A stretch of DNA of 64,000 nucleotides, taken from NCBI RefSeq assembly GCF_000725485.1, contig NZ_JOAG01000031.1, positions 90,320-154,319 of the forward strand. Direction: 5' to 3'. Source of the stretch: Nonomuraea candida. GTDB taxonomy: Bacteria; Actinomycetota; Actinomycetes; Streptosporangiales; Streptosporangiaceae. Both the position numbers and the translations under genes were made by a program. Below are positions 26,846-35,729 of the stretch, one piece after another; position 1 is the stretch's first letter, and every line of letters begins with the position of its first letter. Under the pieces are notes generated by a model. The model was not told the DNA's origin. It worked only from the letters and a program-made list of their open reading frames with translations, and did not search any database.

Positions 26846-28363
26846 TTATGGCAGGTCCGGAACGGGGGCCGGCCGCTCCTCGCCGACGCTGATCACGGTC
26901 AGCACGTTCGGCGCCTCGGGGGACAGGACGGTGACGGCCTCGGCCGTACGCAGGTAGCCCGTCGAGACCAGCGCGGGCCGCACCGCCTGCCCCCCGCCGG
27001 GGAACTGCGTGAGCGTGACCCGGAACCCGCCGGCGTCCCCCAGCACCACCTCCCCGTCCCGCCGGGACACCACCGTGAGCGCCGGGTCGAAGTGCCACAG
27101 GCTGCGCAGCGTCCCCGAGTCGACGCAGTCGTGCACGACCATCACATCCGGGTCGTGGCCGACGAGCACGCGCCGGGTCCTGCGCACCCCGTAGGCGTCG
27201 TCGGCCAGCTCGTACGACTGGCTCGACGGGCCGGCGGACGAGGCGAGCAGCCGGGTGGCGGTGCCGGGCCGGAACGTGCCGGCGGTGGGCACGGGCACGT
27301 TGTGCGCCTCCGGTGAACGGGTCCAGTCGGCGTACCCCGTCCGCTCGTAGGAGTGGAACCCGGTCTCCACCAGGATCGCGCGGCCCCGCGCCGAGTAGGT
27401 GACGCCCAGGTGGTCCTCGTGGCCGTGCAGCCGCCGGCCCGGCCCGAACCTGATCGAGTAGTACGCGGCCCGCGGGTCGTCCCACGCGGTCCTGCCGAAC
27501 ACGTACCCCGCGTCGAACACCTTCACCACCGGCCCCTCGTGCCGGAACCCGTCGGCGCGGGCGTCGGCCGGGCTGTCGCCGATGGGGACGAGCCGCCCGT
27601 CCGGCTGGGTCGCGTGCGCCACGTACGACTCCAGCGCCCGGCGCCTGGCCACCAGCCGCTCGGGCGGCTCGGCCCCGCTCTCGCGGATCGCGCGCAGGGC
27701 GACGCCGAGCCGCCGGTGCACGTACAGGCCGTAGCGGGGGGCCTGCTCGTGCAGCGCGCCCTGCGCGTCGATGGCCAGCTCGGCCGAGGCCGTCATCCTG
27801 CGCACGGCCAGGTCGCGCCAGCGCGCCCGGCCCAGCCGGCAGCCGATCACCAGCAGCCCGATGTCCTGGTCCAGGCCGTGGTTGTGGCCCTCGCGATACA
27901 GCGCGGGGTCGGCCAGGACCTCGCCGTGCTCGGCCAGGCCGTCCCACAGGCGCTCGGTGCGTACGTGCTCGCTGAGGCACACCAGCGCCGGGGCGCGCAG
28001 CGCGACGGCGTGCTCGGCCCAGGCCCACTCGCTGACGCCGGGCCCCCCGCGCGGGTTCGCCCGCATCCAGTGGTCGGCCACGGCGGCGGCGCGGTCGAGG
28101 CACGCCCGCTCGCCCCCGCCCTCGTAGGCGGCGACCAGGCGGCCCACCCAGCGCAGGGCGTGCAGGTTCAGCGCCCACGAGCGGTTGCCGTGCGGGTTGG
28201 CGGTCCAGTCGATCGCGGCCGGGTCGGACTCCGTGCCCAGCCGTACGGGCGGCAGGCCCACGAACGTCACGAGCCCGTCCATCACCTCCTCCACCTTGAT
28301 GCCGGGGAACTGGTCGCTCAGGCAGATGGCCCTGCCCGAGGTCGTGCGGGCACGCCAGAACAT
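26846..28363 (-). CDS. Heparinase II/III-like protein
   Basis: 505 residues. The N-terminal part is an alpha-barrel (ANPHGNRSWALNLHALRWVGRLVAAY, ALYREGHNHGLDQDIGLLVIG). The C-terminal beta-sheet domain has the HGHEDHLGVTYSARGRAILVETG segment characteristic of heparinase II/III and alginate-lyase relatives. It acts on uronic-acid polysaccharides or related glycans; the substrate cannot be told. No signal peptide is visible. AGGAG lies 7 nt before the ATG. A polysaccharide biosynthesis or degradation cluster is not present nearby. Confidence 0.85.
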   Translation of the reverse strand: MFWRARTTSGRAICLSDQFPGIKVEEVMDGLVTFVGLPPVRLGTESDPAAIDWTANPHGNRSWALNLHALRWVGRLVAAYEGGGERACLDRAAAVADHWMRANPRGGPGVSEWAWAEHAVALRAPALVCLSEHVRTERLWDGLAEHGEVLADPALYREGHNHGLDQDIGLLVIGCRLGRARWRDLAVRRMTASAELAIDAQGALHEQAPRYGLYVHRRLGVALRAIRESGAEPPERLVARRRALESYVAHATQPDGRLVPIGDSPADARADGFRHEGPVVKVFDAGYVFGRTAWDDPRAAYYSIRFGPGRRLHGHEDHLGVTYSARGRAILVETGFHSYERTGYADWTRSPEAHNVPVPTAGTFRPGTATRLLASSAGPSSQSYELADDAYGVRRTRRVLVGHDPDVMVVHDCVDSGTLRSLWHFDPALTVVSRRDGEVVLGDAGGFRVTLTQFPGGGQAVRPALVSTGYLRTAEAVTVLSPEAPNVLTVISVGEERPAPVPDLP

Positions 28364-28451
28364 GTCGTGGCTCCTGTTTCCGGGCGCGCGGAACCCACCG
28401 CGCGGCGCGAACGGGGTCTCAGCTCGGCGGCATCCCTGCCGGCGCGACGGC

Positions 28452-28554
28452 CGGCGTCACGGCCGCCGCCCGACCGGCGTCACGGCCGCCCAACCGGCGT
28501 CTCGGCCGACCAACCGGCTGAACGGCCGCTCAGCCGAGGTCACGGCCGCTCAGC
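28452..28554. repeat. 20-bp repeats upstream of heparinase-like gene
   Basis: Five units (28452, 28475, 28495, 28515, 28535), the first 23 bp and the others 20 bp, based on CGGCGTCACGGCCGCCCAAC. They fill most of the 186-bp gap. The last unit overlaps the stop codon of the CU044_5270 gene, so the array has grown up to, or out of, the gene end. Confidence 0.88.
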
Positions 28555-29314
28555 CGGGGCCCTCGTCGGTCCAGCCGGCGGCGAGGACGACCTCCGAGCG
28601 TTCGCCGTCGTCGCTGGAGAGCACCTGCGAGGTGGCCGGGTCGATGGTCAGGGTCCGCACGCGGCCGGCCGGCAGGGCGTACGCGAACGACTGCCCGTGG
28701 CGGCCCCGCTCGTCCGTGGCGGTGCCCAGGTAGCGGACGCCGGGCAGGTCGGCGAGCGCGCGGTAGGCGGCGGCGCGCACCGGGGGCGGGGACGGCTTGG
28801 TCCACAACAGGCCGCCGAGCGCGTCGGCGAGCAGGCCCTCCGAGCCGGGCGGCAACATCGCCGCCACCCGCTCGCGCAGCTCGGCGGGGTCGGCGGGCAG
28901 GGCCTGGATCTGCTCGTACGTCACGTCGCGCCCCGCCATGCTGAACGGCGACCGCCCGGTGACGGGGGTGACCCGGCCCCGCTCGGCGGTCCACGCCCTG
29001 CCCTGCCTGGTCACCCAGAGCTCGGTCTCCCTGACGCCGTCGTGCAGCTTGCGCACGTGCCAGTAGGCGCCCTCGGTGGTGGAGCTCGCGGCCGAGGTGG
29101 CGGCGGTCAGCAGGATCCGCCTGCCGGGCTCCATGGGCTGCTCCCGGGCAAGCACGCTGACCAGGAGCAGGGTGAGGGCCGCCACGGCGGGGATCAGCGC
29201 GGGCCAGGGCAGCCGCCTGCGCCGCCGCCGGGCCGTCACCCGCCGCCACACCCTGCTCTGGGCGTGCGGGCCGGGGCTCGGCCGGCCGTACAGCTCGCGG
29301 ACCAGCTCATCCAT
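28550..29314 (-). CDS. CU044_5270-family membrane protein, partner of ECF sigma factor
   Basis: 254 residues with a short cytoplasmic basic N-terminus (TARRRRRRLPW), one membrane span (WPALIPAVAALTLLLVSVLA, about 38-57) and an extracytoplasmic domain of about 190 residues. CU044_5270 proteins are regularly encoded beside ECF sigma factors in actinomycetes and may act as sensor or anti-sigma-like partners. Its ATG overlaps the end of the sigma gene by 8 bp, supporting co-expression. Confidence 0.85.
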   Translation of the reverse strand: MDELVRELYGRPSPGPHAQSRVWRRVTARRRRRRLPWPALIPAVAALTLLLVSVLAREQPMEPGRRILLTAATSAASSTTEGAYWHVRKLHDGVRETELWVTRQGRAWTAERGRVTPVTGRSPFSMAGRDVTYEQIQALPADPAELRERVAAMLPPGSEGLLADALGGLLWTKPSPPPVRAAAYRALADLPGVRYLGTATDERGRHGQSFAYALPAGRVRTLTIDPATSQVLSSDDGERSEVVLAAGWTDEGPG

Positions 29315-30059
29315 CGACGCGCACCTCCCCGAGCCGGGCGCGCAGCTTCTTCCTGGCGCGGCTCAGGCGGGAGCCGACCGTGCCGTACGGGATGCCGAGC
29401 GCGGTGGCGATCTCGTCGTGGCTGAGCCCGGCCAGCGCGACCAGCAGCAGCACGTCGCGGTCGCGCCGGTCGAGCGCGGCCAGGGCGGCGGCCAGCTCGG
29501 GGCGCAGGCTCTGGGCGCTGACGCGCACGGCCACGGTCTCCTCGTGCCCGGGGGCGTCGGCGTCCCGGCCGAGGCGGCCGAGCGCGCGCAGGGTGCGGGC
29601 CTCCAGGCGGCGGTGCTTGCCGATGAGGTTGGTGGCGATGCCGTACAGCCAGGCGCGGACCCCGGCGCGGGCGGGGTCGTACCGGTCCCGCTTGCGGAAC
29701 GCGGTGAGGAACGTCTCGGCCACGATGTCCTCGGCGATGTCGGCGCCGAGGCGCTGGGCGACGTAGGTGTGGATCTCCCCGAAGTACGCGTCGAACACGG
29801 CCGCGAAAGCGTCCGCGTGGCCCAGCGCGGGGTGGTCCAGCGCTTGCGGGTGGTCCAGCGCGTGCGGGTGGTCCAGCGCTTGCGGGTGGTCCAGCGCGTG
29901 CGGGTGATCGCCGCGCGGGGCGGTGTCACGCAGGATCCCGTCGTCCGGAGCCCCGGCGTCCGGAGGCCCGTCCCCCGAGGGCCCGGCGTCCAGGGCGGGG
30001 CCGGGTGCGCGGGCCGCCCAGGGCATCGTGGCCGCGATGGTCTCCCCCGTCATGTGCAA
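29307..30059 (-). CDS. ECF-type RNA polymerase sigma factor
   Basis: 250 residues. Region 2 (AAVFDAYFGEIHTYVAQRLG to RAWLYGIATNLIGKHRR) and region 4 (LDRRDRDVLLLVALAGLSHDEIATALGIPYGTVGSRLSRARKKLR) are complete. It is longer than most ECF factors because of a disordered N-terminal extension of about 70 residues that includes four ALDHPQ/ALDHPH hexapeptide repeats. Starts at position 12 (MPWAARA) or later are possible. It is followed by the CU044_5270 partner gene. Confidence 0.93.
   Translation of the reverse strand: MHMTGETIAATMPWAARAPGPALDAGPSGDGPPDAGAPDDGILRDTAPRGDHPHALDHPQALDHPHALDHPQALDHPALGHADAFAAVFDAYFGEIHTYVAQRLGADIAEDIVAETFLTAFRKRDRYDPARAGVRAWLYGIATNLIGKHRRLEARTLRALGRLGRDADAPGHEETVAVRVSAQSLRPELAAALAALDRRDRDVLLLVALAGLSHDEIATALGIPYGTVGSRLSRARKKLRARLGEVRVDG
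29830..29901. repeat. In-frame 18-bp repeats in sigma factor gene
   Basis: Four units (29830, 29848, 29866, 29884) of GGGTGGTCCAGCGC(T/G)TGC alternate exactly between two versions and encode the His/Pro-rich N-terminal extension. Confidence 0.9.
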
Positions 30060-30111
30060 CCTTCCGATGGATCAGTGGTCATCTGTTATCACCCGATGCA
30101 CCGGTTCGCTT

Positions 30112-31260
30112 TCACGCGCCGAGGAAGCGCCGTACGTCGGCCGTCTCCTCCTCCAGCAGCCCCCCGGGAAGCTCCGCGAAGGGCCGCACCTCCACCTGCG
30201 CGCCCTTCCTCCCCCACACGCCCCTGATCACGCCGTCCACCAGCACGAACGGACGCAGCACGCCCCCTCCGGGGAACACCTTCCGCGTGTGCTCGGCGGC
30301 CAGGACCGGGGTGCGGTCGCGCCAGCCCATGAGGTATTCGTCGAAGGCGGGCGCGAGCCGCACCACCGGCCGCCGCGCCGGGGGCGGGGGCGGGGTGTCC
30401 GCGCTCAGGCGCCAGGCGGCGCGGGCCTCGCCGAGCGGCAGGCCCGACCAGGCGGCCAGGTCTTCGGGACCGGCGGGGTGGTGGGCGCGGCGGTAGCGGA
30501 CGGCCAGTTCCCGGAGCGCGCGCTCGCGGTCGGGCTCGGGGGTGACGGGGGCGCCGAGCCAGTCGGCGGCGTGCACGTACGTGGGCTTGCCCGCGCGGGA
30601 CGGCCCCAGCACGGCCAGGCCGTGGTGGGCGGCCAGCGCCACCAGGTGCACCACGCCCTGGCCCGTGGCGCGGCCCTTGAGCCGCTCCTCCAGGTCTGCC
30701 TTGGTGAGCGGGCCCTGTCCCGCGAGGGCGCCGGTGATGAGCGGGAGCAGGTCGTCGCCGGTGACGCCCTCCTCGGCGAGACGGCGCAGGGTGTTCGTGG
30801 CGCGGCCGGCGACGGCGTGGATCCAGGGCAGGTCGTCGGCGTGGGCGAAGTGGAGGGTGCCGCGCGGGCCCCAGGTCCTGACGATCTCGCGGGCCTGCCA
30901 GGCGGCCTCGACGTCGGCCGGGGTGAGGGTGGCGGAGCGGGCGCGGAAGGCGAGCAGCGCCGAGGGGACGTCCTGGGCCTGCATCGCGCCCAGCCGCCGG
31001 ACGATCTCCCCCGCGCCCAGGCCGGCCGGGCGGTGCAGGAGCTGCGCCTCGACGCTCCTCGGCCCGGTCACGCCGGACGCCTCACCGGACGCGCCTGAGG
31101 TGCTGCGACTTCCTGGGGTGCTGCGGCTTTCCGGGGTGCTGCGGCTTCCTGGGGTGCTGCGGCTTTCTGGGGTGCTGCGGCCTTCCGGGGTGCTGCGGCT
31201 TTCTGAGGTGCTGGGCGTGGTGGGCATGCTGGGCATCATCCCAGGAGCCGGACGCGTCAT
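30112..31260 (-). CDS. Winged-helix protein of the AlkZ/AlkX DNA glycosylase-like family
   Basis: 382 residues. After a Ser/Thr/Pro-rich repeat tail (about 1-60) comes the HTH_42/AlkZ fold. It includes the Gln-x-Gln motif in LGAMQAQDVPSALLAF, which holds the catalytic glutamines in AlkZ-type glycosylases, and WGPRGTLHFAHADDLPW. The C-terminal part has PAFDEYLMGWRDRT and DGVIRGVWGRKG, usual for this family. AlkZ unhooks DNA crosslinks; AlkX relatives have varied lesion preference, so the substrate is open. The ATG overlaps the stop of the transglutaminase-like gene (ATGA), making it the last gene of that operon. Confidence 0.85.
   Translation of the reverse strand: MTRPAPGMMPSMPTTPSTSESRSTPEGRSTPESRSTPGSRSTPESRSTPGSRSTSGASGEASGVTGPRSVEAQLLHRPAGLGAGEIVRRLGAMQAQDVPSALLAFRARSATLTPADVEAAWQAREIVRTWGPRGTLHFAHADDLPWIHAVAGRATNTLRRLAEEGVTGDDLLPLITGALAGQGPLTKADLEERLKGRATGQGVVHLVALAAHHGLAVLGPSRAGKPTYVHAADWLGAPVTPEPDRERALRELAVRYRRAHHPAGPEDLAAWSGLPLGEARAAWRLSADTPPPPPARRPVVRLAPAFDEYLMGWRDRTPVLAAEHTRKVFPGGGVLRPFVLVDGVIRGVWGRKGAQVEVRPFAELPGGLLEEETADVRRFLGA
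31097..31204. repeat. In-frame 18-bp repeats at 5' end of AlkZ-like gene
   Basis: Six 18-bp units from 31097 of type GGGGTGCTGCGGCTTTCT encode a repeated RSTPES/RSTPGS hexapeptide ahead of the folded domain. Confidence 0.9.
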
Positions 31261-33530
31261 CGCAGGAGGAGGCGGTCGCGCAGGCGGGCGGGGAGAGGGG
31301 TGCGGGCGCGGGCGGCGCGCCGGACGGCGTCGCTGTGCCGCCAGGCTTCGCTTGCCGCCGCCTCGACGGCCGCCGCCTCGGTAACCGTCGCCTCGGTGCC
31401 GGTTTCCGGGGCGTACCGTACGAAGTTGGCGATCTCACCCAGCGGCCGGAGATGTACGGAGATATCCTCCGGCTGCCCGGACACCACGTCGGCGGCCGTC
31501 AGCGCGTGCTCTCCCCGCAGCCCCAGGTCGTCGCAGGCCTGCCGCCACGCCCCCAGCACCCGCTGCCCGGGCTCCGGCGCGCGCCGCCGCCTCCGCCTGC
31601 GCCACCACGGCACCACGGCCACCGCCACCGCGTACGCCGCCGCCGCGCCGGCCGCCAGCGCCCCCGCGAGCGCCCACGGGTCCACGCCGGCCGCCTCGTC
31701 CTGCCCGCCCCGCTCCGCGGCCCGCGGCTCGGACCTCCCTGGCCGGTCGGCGCCGCCCTCGGCGAGCTCGTCCGCCAGCTCCTGGCTCTCCTCGATCGCC
31801 GAGGAGGCCACCTCGTGGTCGTCCCTGGCCCCGCTGCGGCCGGGCGTGGGGTAGAACGGCCGCCAGCCCAGCCCGGCGAACTTGATCTCCGCCCACGCCA
31901 TCACGTGCCCCGACCTGACGTGGTACACCCCGCCGGCGGCCTGCCCGGGGCGGAACCCCACGACCACCCGCGACGGCAGCCCGAGCGTCCTGGCCATGAG
32001 CGCGAACGCGGCCGCGAACTGCTCCGACGTCCCCCGGTGCGTCGTGCGCAGGAAGAACTCCAGCCCCTTGAGCGAGTGCCCGGGCGGCGCGGTGACGTCG
32101 TAGCCGGCGGTGGTGCGCAGGTAGTTCTGCAGGCGGTACGCCTGCCTGATCGGCTCCTGCGCGCCCTTGACGGCCTGCCGGGCGAGCTCGCGCAAGAGCC
32201 GCTCCTGCGGACCGTCGGGGACGTCGGTCAGGGCCGGGTCCCGGACGGGGACGGCGGCGAGCAGCTCCTCCTTGGACGGCCTGGGCACCCGCGAGGTCAC
32301 CTCGTATGCGAACCCCTCGGGCGGCCTGGCGGCGGCCAGCAGCGAGCCGCTGTCCGGGTCCACGGCCAGGCCGCGCACGCCGGTGACCCGCTCGGGCCGT
32401 TCGGCGGCGGGCAGCCAGGTGCCGGGCAGGCCGCCGAGGGTGACCCGCTGGCGCACGACGTCGGCCGCGCCCGTCCACTCCCCCTCGGGCACCCGGCCGC
32501 CGGTGGGCCGGAAGCGGGCGGAGGAGGTCCAGCGGACGCCGTCGTACCGGTCGAGCACGGCCAGCCGCCAGTTGAGCGGCCGGTCGGCCTTGACGGTGAA
32601 CAGGTCGCGGTCGGGGATCTGCAGCCAGGCCGAGACGCGGTCGAGCGGGCTGACGCTGTCCACGCGGGCGGGCGGAGGGAGGTCGGCGTGCTCGCGCGGA
32701 TCGTACGGCCGCGCGGCGATGGGCAGCAGCGGGGCCGCCACCAGCGCCAGCGCGGCCAGCACGGAGGCCGCCAGGAGGCCGGCGGGCAGCCAGAGCGGGG
32801 AATGATCGCCGCGCAGCAGGGCGAGCGCGGCGACCAGCACGAAGAGCGCGGCCGCCACTGGCAGGTTCGAGCCCTCGCCGTCCACGCCCAGCACGAGCGC
32901 CAGGCCGTGGACGGCCAGGGCGGGGAGCACGGCGGCGATCCGGGTGCGGGTGCGGGTCAGGGTCTCGGCGCCGATGGTGGCCGCCGCCCAGACGAGGGTG
33001 TGGACCAGGACCAGCAGCTCCGGGTCCGGCCGGGCGGGCAGCAGGGTGGACAGCAGGGCGTGCCAGGAGTCGGCCACGTCCTTGACGACCGCCGGGCTCA
33101 GCGTGCCGTAGAGGGGGACGGTGCCGGCCAGCCAGAGGAGCACGTCCAGCAGCAGGGCCAGCCAGAGGGGGCGGCGGCGGGTGAGCGCGGCGACCGCGGC
33201 GGGGGCGAGGGCGGCGGGCACGATGGCGAGCAGCAGCTCGGCGCCGGGGAAGACCCGGTGGAACCCCCACCCGGCCACGCCGGACACGGCCGCCACCACG
33301 ACCAGCCCGGCCGTCCACCGCCACCCCGGCTCCCGCCGCCCGCCGCCGGGAGCGGGGCTCGGCGACGCCTCCCGCCCGCCCCGGCCGGTGAGGCGCGACG
33401 ACGCCTGCCACCCGCCCCGGCCGGTGGGACGTGTCGACGCCTGCCGCCCGCCGTGACCGGCAGGGCGCGGCGGCGCGGCCGGTGGCGCGGTGGCCGGGGT
33501 GTGCTGGGTGTCGAGAGGGGCCCGGGTCAT
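31257..33530 (-). CDS. TgpA-like membrane protein with degenerate transglutaminase domain
   Basis: 757 residues from ATG 33530, overlapping the DUF58 stop (ATGA). The layout is a Gly/Pro/Arg-rich N-terminus, six or so membrane helices (about 65-300), an extracytoplasmic transglutaminase-like domain, another helix (DPWALAGALAAGAAAAYAVAV) and a cytoplasmic C-terminus. In the core, the usual Cys in a GxCxxFA motif is Ser (RGTSEQFAAAFALM). The His before AW is Met (GHVMAWAEIKF). The Asp in the FDPTPG motif is Tyr (FYPTPG). All three catalytic positions are thus replaced, which predicts no thiol transglutaminase or protease activity. Third in the usual MoxR-DUF58-transglutaminase order. Confidence 0.9.
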   Translation of the reverse strand: MTRAPLDTQHTPATAPPAAPPRPAGHGGRQASTRPTGRGGWQASSRLTGRGGREASPSPAPGGGRREPGWRWTAGLVVVAAVSGVAGWGFHRVFPGAELLLAIVPAALAPAAVAALTRRRPLWLALLLDVLLWLAGTVPLYGTLSPAVVKDVADSWHALLSTLLPARPDPELLVLVHTLVWAAATIGAETLTRTRTRIAAVLPALAVHGLALVLGVDGEGSNLPVAAALFVLVAALALLRGDHSPLWLPAGLLAASVLAALALVAAPLLPIAARPYDPREHADLPPPARVDSVSPLDRVSAWLQIPDRDLFTVKADRPLNWRLAVLDRYDGVRWTSSARFRPTGGRVPEGEWTGAADVVRQRVTLGGLPGTWLPAAERPERVTGVRGLAVDPDSGSLLAAARPPEGFAYEVTSRVPRPSKEELLAAVPVRDPALTDVPDGPQERLLRELARQAVKGAQEPIRQAYRLQNYLRTTAGYDVTAPPGHSLKGLEFFLRTTHRGTSEQFAAAFALMARTLGLPSRVVVGFRPGQAAGGVYHVRSGHVMAWAEIKFAGLGWRPFYPTPGRSGARDDHEVASSAIEESQELADELAEGGADRPGRSEPRAAERGGQDEAAGVDPWALAGALAAGAAAAYAVAVAVVPWWRRRRRRRAPEPGQRVLGAWRQACDDLGLRGEHALTAADVVSGQPEDISVHLRPLGEIANFVRYAPETGTEATVTEAAAVEAAASEAWRHSDAVRRAARARTPLPARLRDRLLLR

Positions 33531-34690
33531 CGGGTGCTCCAGGCCGGGGGCAGGTCGTCGAGGGAGGTGATGGGGACGATCGTCACGCCGGGCGCGGGGG
33601 CCGGGGCGGGGGCCGGGCCCGCGTACACGCAGATGACGTGGTCGAAGCGGCGGCGCAGGCCGGCCGCGCGTCCCACCTGCGCCGGGTCGCCCGTCACGAG
33701 CACCAGCGAGCCGCCGCCGCGCGCCGTCCGCAGCACCTCGGCGGCGCCCGCCGCGCCGGTGCCCGGCCGGACCAGGGCGAGCCGGTCCAGGATCGTCTCG
33801 GCGTCCGGCCTGGCGTCGGGCGGGAGGCCGTCGCCGGTCAGGACGCGTACGGGGAAACCGGCCCGGGCGGCGGCCACCGCGACGGAGGCGGCGGCGTCCA
33901 CCGCGGGCTCCGTCAGGCCGAGCGTGTCCAGCACCACCGTGGTCGTGGGCAGGGCCGCGTCGATGAGCCGGCGCACCATCAGGGTGCCGGTGCGGGCGCT
34001 GGAGCGCCAGTGGACGTGGCGCAGGTCGTCGCCCACCACGTACTCGCGCAGGGTGTGGAAGGTGGCCGTGCCGCTCGGCGCGTTGTCGCCGGCGGGGCCC
34101 TCCAGGTGGTGGGCCCTGCCGGAGGGCGGGACGGGCAGGGGGAGCGTGCGGGGGCGTACCAGGAGGGTGGCGGGCGGACCGTACTCGCGCACGCGGCGCG
34201 TGAGCCCGAACGGGTCGGCGCGCACGACCACGAGCGGCCCCACGGGGATCTCCCCGCGCTCGCCGGTCGGCAGCGGGTACGACACCGTGCGCGCCGCGCC
34301 CCTGGGCAGCCGGGGCAGGTCGACGACGTGCTCGGCGCCGCCCACGCGGTCCCCGGCGCGCAGCCCGGACAGGCCGCGGCGGCCGAGGTTGGCGACGTGC
34401 AGCACGGCCACGGCGGCCTCGCCGCGCGGCACCTTGAGCGGGGTGACCTCCCTGCGCACCTCCAGGGCCGGTTTCGGAGCGGTCCACGCCAGCGCGGCGG
34501 CCAGCGCGAGCAGGGCGCCCGTGGCCAGCACGACGGGCTCGGGGTAGCCGAGGACGAAGCCCGCCGCGTACAGGACGGCCGCGCCGGCCAGCGTGCCCCG
34601 GCCCAGCGGGGTCAGCGCCCCGGCGAGCCGCGTGCCGGACCGCGTGCCGGACCGCGGGCGGGAGGCGGGCGGGGGCGGCTGGGAGCGCAC
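33527..34690 (-). CDS. DUF58-domain protein (VWA-like)
   Basis: 387 residues with two N-terminal hydrophobic spans (TLAGAAVLYAAGFVLGY and VVLATGALLALAAALAW). The DUF58 hallmark YVVGDDLRHVHWRSSARTG lies in the middle, followed by a VWA-like fold with DTLGL in place of a metal-site DxSxS. DUF58 proteins work with MoxR ATPases, probably as their client or adaptor at the membrane. It starts immediately after the MoxR stop and overlaps the transglutaminase-like gene by 4 bp. Confidence 0.9.
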   Translation of the reverse strand: MRSQPPPPASRPRSGTRSGTRLAGALTPLGRGTLAGAAVLYAAGFVLGYPEPVVLATGALLALAAALAWTAPKPALEVRREVTPLKVPRGEAAVAVLHVANLGRRGLSGLRAGDRVGGAEHVVDLPRLPRGAARTVSYPLPTGERGEIPVGPLVVVRADPFGLTRRVREYGPPATLLVRPRTLPLPVPPSGRAHHLEGPAGDNAPSGTATFHTLREYVVGDDLRHVHWRSSARTGTLMVRRLIDAALPTTTVVLDTLGLTEPAVDAAASVAVAAARAGFPVRVLTGDGLPPDARPDAETILDRLALVRPGTGAAGAAEVLRTARGGGSLVLVTGDPAQVGRAAGLRRRFDHVICVYAGPAPAPAPAPGVTIVPITSLDDLPPAWSTR

Positions 34691-35716
34691 CTACGCCGCC
34701 TGCGGCACCGGCATCCCGGCGAGGATCTCGCCGAGCGCCGCGGCGGCGGTGACCTCGCGCAGCTCGGCCTCGGGGGTGAGGATCAGGCGGTGCGCCAGCA
34801 CCGGCACGGCCAGCGCCTTGACGTCCTCGGGCACCACGTAGTGACGCCCGGCCGCGGCGGCCTTGACGCGCGCCGCGCGCAGCAGCGCGAGGCTGCCCCG
34901 GGGGCTGGCGCCGAGCCGCAGGTGCGGGCTCGTCCGGGTGGCGCCGCACAGCGCCACGATGTAGTCGTAGACCGGGTCGGCCACGTGGATGCGCGCGGCG
35001 AAGTCGATCATCCCGGCCACGTCGGAGGCCCGCGCCACCACCGGCAGCCGCTCCACCTGCGGCCCCGTTGGCATGCCCTTGAGCACCTCGACCTCGGAGG
35101 CGTGGTCGGGGTAGCCGACGGAGATCTTCATCAGGAACCGGTCGAGCTGCGCCTCCGGCAGCGGGTACGTGCCCTCCATGTCCACCGGGTTCTGCGTGGC
35201 CACCACCAGGAACGGCCGGGGCACCGGATGCGGCTCGGCGTCCACCGTGACGCGGCGCTCCTCCATGACCTCCAGCAGCGCGGCCTGCGTCTTCGGGGAG
35301 GCGCGGTTGATCTCGTCGGCGAGCACGATGTTGGCGAAGACGGGCCCGTGGTGGAACTCGAACCTCTGGTGCGCCTGGTTGAAGATCGACACGCCGGTGA
35401 TGTCGCTGGGCAGCAGGTCGGGCGTGAACTGCACGCGCCGCCACTCCGCGTCCACGCTGGCGGCCAGCGCGCGGGCGAGCGTGGTCTTGCCGGTGCCGGG
35501 GACGTCCTCGACGAGCAGGTGCCCCTCGGAGAACAGGCAGATCAGGGCCAGCTCGACGGCCTCGTGCTTGCCGCGGATGACGCGCTCGATGTTGCCGGCC
35601 AGGAGCTGGAAGCGCTGGGCGAACTGGCCGGCGAGCTGCTGCTGCCCCTGCGGCTGCACCTGCGGGAGCGGGGACTGGTACGGCGGCTGCTGGTCCTGGT
35701 AGTTGTACTGGGTCAA
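34691..35716 (-). CDS. MoxR-family AAA+ ATPase
   Basis: 341 residues. I chose TTG at 35716 because AAGGGGA lies just upstream and longer versions would run back into the preceding gene. A Gln/Pro-rich N-terminal tail precedes the AAA+ core: Walker A VEDVPGTGKTTLA, Walker B IVLADEINRASPKTQAALLEVMEE, sensor 1 VVATQNPVDMEGTYPLPEAQLDRFLM, and a C-terminal lid with SPRGSLALLRAARVKA. MoxR ATPases act as chaperones or remodelers for VWA proteins, here the DUF58 product. Confidence 0.92.
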   Translation of the reverse strand: MTQYNYQDQQPPYQSPLPQVQPQGQQQLAGQFAQRFQLLAGNIERVIRGKHEAVELALICLFSEGHLLVEDVPGTGKTTLARALAASVDAEWRRVQFTPDLLPSDITGVSIFNQAHQRFEFHHGPVFANIVLADEINRASPKTQAALLEVMEERRVTVDAEPHPVPRPFLVVATQNPVDMEGTYPLPEAQLDRFLMKISVGYPDHASEVEVLKGMPTGPQVERLPVVARASDVAGMIDFAARIHVADPVYDYIVALCGATRTSPHLRLGASPRGSLALLRAARVKAAAAGRHYVVPEDVKALAVPVLAHRLILTPEAELREVTAAAALGEILAGMPVPQAA

Positions 35717-35729
35717 CTGAGTCCCCTTC

